From NCBI GenBank assembly GCA_030668345.1, contig DAOUUD010000022.1, positions 1-14,649 of the forward strand: a DNA stretch of 14,649 nt, in the 5' to 3' direction. The position numbers and the translations under genes are program-made. The stretch's first letter is position 1, and every line of letters starts with the position of its first letter. This document shows, piece after piece, positions 13,487 through 14,649 of the stretch. Source of the stretch: Candidatus Cloacimonadota bacterium. GTDB taxonomy: Bacteria > Cloacimonadota > Cloacimonadia > Cloacimonadales > TCS61. The notes beneath the pieces were generated by a model. The model was not told the origin of the DNA and ran no database searches. It worked only from the letters and a program-made list of their open reading frames with translations.

Positions 13487-14395
13487 ATGAAAATAAACAA
13501 AGTTATATTATTAATTATATTTTTACTGTTAATTTCAACTAAGGGGTTTTCTCAGCAGATCGAACACAGATTAGAGAAACCTCCGAAATTGTACGTGGGA
13601 ACACCTTTCCATGTTCTTATAGATATTACATCCAATAAAGCTGATAGTATATTTGCTCCTGAAATAGATACGCTCGATATCTTCATTTTAAAAAATATCC
13701 GTTCAGAAGATGAAATCGTTAAAGATAAAAAAATAACCAGATTAGATTTTACTTTCCAACCATTCGACACTGGTGAATTTACTTTTCCAGCATTGGAATT
13801 TGCTGTGCAAACCGCTGACAGTCTTGTTGTTTTACATACTTCCGAATTCCAATTGAATATTGAAACCGTTCTTACTGACAGTTCGCAAACCATTCATGAT
13901 ATAGCAGATCCGTTGAAAGTAAATCTGGGTTTCTGGGATTATTTTTTCCCTCTAATCGCAATTGTTTTACTGGTTTTCATAATCAGGATGTTATTAAAAT
14001 TGCTACGAAAAAAAACAGAAGAATCACCTGTTTCGCAAATAATCGATGATCGTCCACCCTATCTTATTGCATTGGAATTACTACATAATTTAAAAAAAGA
14101 AAAACTACTTCAAAAAGGTGATTTCCTCAATTTACATTTCCGGCTTTCATTTATCCTTAGACTTTTCATTGAACTGAATTATCACATTAATGCCGTTGAG
14201 ATGACAACCAGCGAAATTCGTTTTTATCTGCAAATTGACCTCAAAGAAAAATCAAAACTTCTTGATTTTCTCATCTTTGCAGATAAAATTAAATTTGCAA
14301 AGTTCATTCCTGAAATAAAAGATTCAGAAAATGAACTGAAATGGCTTGAAAAATATCTCAGATCTTTCAAACCAGTGGAGGAACAAAATGCTTGA
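13487..14395 (+). CDS. Bat-operon membrane protein with signal peptide (BatD/DUF4381-like)
   Basis: 302 residues from the ATG at 13487. A TTG 10 codons upstream (13457) is in frame, but it lies inside the hairpin and would put a polar extension before the signal peptide. An N-terminal signal peptide (MKINK, then a hydrophobic core to about residue 18, cleavage probably after about residue 22) precedes a predicted beta-rich extracytoplasmic domain (about 24-130) with the LDFTFQPFDTGEFTFPALEF motif seen in BatD-like Ig-type domains. One membrane span (about 152-172) is followed by KLLRKK. A cytoplasmic helical domain (about 190-302) contains LRLFIELNYHINAVEMTTSEI, resembling C-terminal regions of DUF4381/DUF4129-type proteins. 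It overlaps the BatA-like gene by 8 bases. No good ribosome binding site is visible. Function is inferred from context only. Confidence 0.75.
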   Translation: MKINKVILLIIFLLLISTKGFSQQIEHRLEKPPKLYVGTPFHVLIDITSNKADSIFAPEIDTLDIFILKNIRSEDEIVKDKKITRLDFTFQPFDTGEFTFPALEFAVQTADSLVVLHTSEFQLNIETVLTDSSQTIHDIADPLKVNLGFWDYFFPLIAIVLLVFIIRMLLKLLRKKTEESPVSQIIDDRPPYLIALELLHNLKKEKLLQKGDFLNLHFRLSFILRLFIELNYHINAVEMTTSEIRFYLQIDLKEKSKLLDFLIFADKIKFAKFIPEIKDSENELKWLEKYLRSFKPVEEQNA

Positions 14396-14649
14396 GTTCG
14401 TTCATCCTGACTGGTTCTGGGCTTTACTGGTATTAATTCCAATAATTTTGTATGAACTCTTTGTTAAGCAAAAACGGAAAGTGCGTCTTTTGCACAGTCG
14501 TATTGAACTATTACGCAAAGTAGCTGGAAGAAGCAGTATTCTGCGGTTCGTTCCAATCATCCTGCGTTGTATAGCAATTATATTTCTGATAATAACTCTG
14601 GCAAGACCCCGCCTGGCTCATAAAAAACAGCAGATCACGGGTAAGGGAA
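14388..14649 (+). CDS. batA: BatA-like VWA membrane protein, partial (right edge)
   Basis: The first 87 codons are visible and the frame is open at the window end. The start ATG at 14388 has a strong GGAGG (14378-14382 region) upstream and overlaps the preceding stop by 8 bases. The N-terminus FVHPDWFWALLVLIPII (4-20) is a first membrane span in the BatA_N style. Next comes a short basic cytoplasmic loop (KQKRKVR) and a second span (about 53-72) ending ITLARPRLAHKKQQ, close to the family pattern of a second span ending in 'LARPQ' just before the VWA domain. The VWA domain itself would begin immediately to the right of the window. Gene order (moxR, DUF58, membrane protein, this gene) supports BatA. 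BatB would be expected further right. Confidence 0.85.
   Translation, partial: MLEFVHPDWFWALLVLIPIILYELFVKQKRKVRLLHSRIELLRKVAGRSSILRFVPIILRCIAIIFLIITLARPRLAHKKQQITGKG

Overview
This is a gene-dense stretch (at most about 174 bases without a gene) of AT-rich bacterial chromosome. There is no sign of a plasmid, phage, insertion sequence, CRISPR array, tRNA or rRNA. The gene content is housekeeping and typical of a diderm: a heptose-nucleotide transferase, an RseC-like protein, TldD/PmbA and a Bat-type operon. The MoxR-DUF58-BatA layout, the low GC and the [4Fe-4S]-type PurF would suit an anaerobic, uncultured FCB-like lineage (for example Cloacimonadota). That placement is an inference with low confidence.

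Layout. (1) Bases 1-2057, minus strand: tldD followed by pmbA/tldE. They are translationally close and encode the two subunits of a TldD/TldE-type metalloprotease; pmbA runs off the left edge. (2) Bases 2058-2231: a divergent intergenic region with -35-like hexamers on both strands and a 13-base palindrome. (3) Bases 2232-10932, plus strand: twelve tightly packed genes, der, plsY, purF, a stand-alone heptose-phosphate adenylyltransferase, an RseC-like gene, folB, folK, a single-domain glmU-like gene, a HIT hydrolase, a LytR_C-domain membrane protein, rsfS and argS. Junctions are overlaps of 1 to about 20 bases or gaps of 0-14 bases, three of them ATGA overlaps, so the block looks like one long transcription unit. 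It mixes ribosome assembly and silencing, translation, phospholipid, purine, folate and envelope-sugar functions. (4) Bases 10955-11452: a YfcE/MJ0936-like phosphoesterase. (5) Bases 11499 to the right edge: a Bat-type operon (MoxR AAA+ ATPase, DUF58 protein, a signal-peptide and single-membrane-span protein, and the start of a BatA-like protein), probably with its own promoter. It differs from the upstream block in having 72- and 44-base gaps on either side of the DUF58 gene, each holding a palindrome.

I do not see a clear new defence or mobile system. The points most worth a second look are: an arginyl-tRNA synthetase whose HIGH signature reads NVVN, a GlmU-like protein lacking the acetyltransferase half, the palindromes flanking the DUF58 gene, and the unusual protein of the Bat operon.
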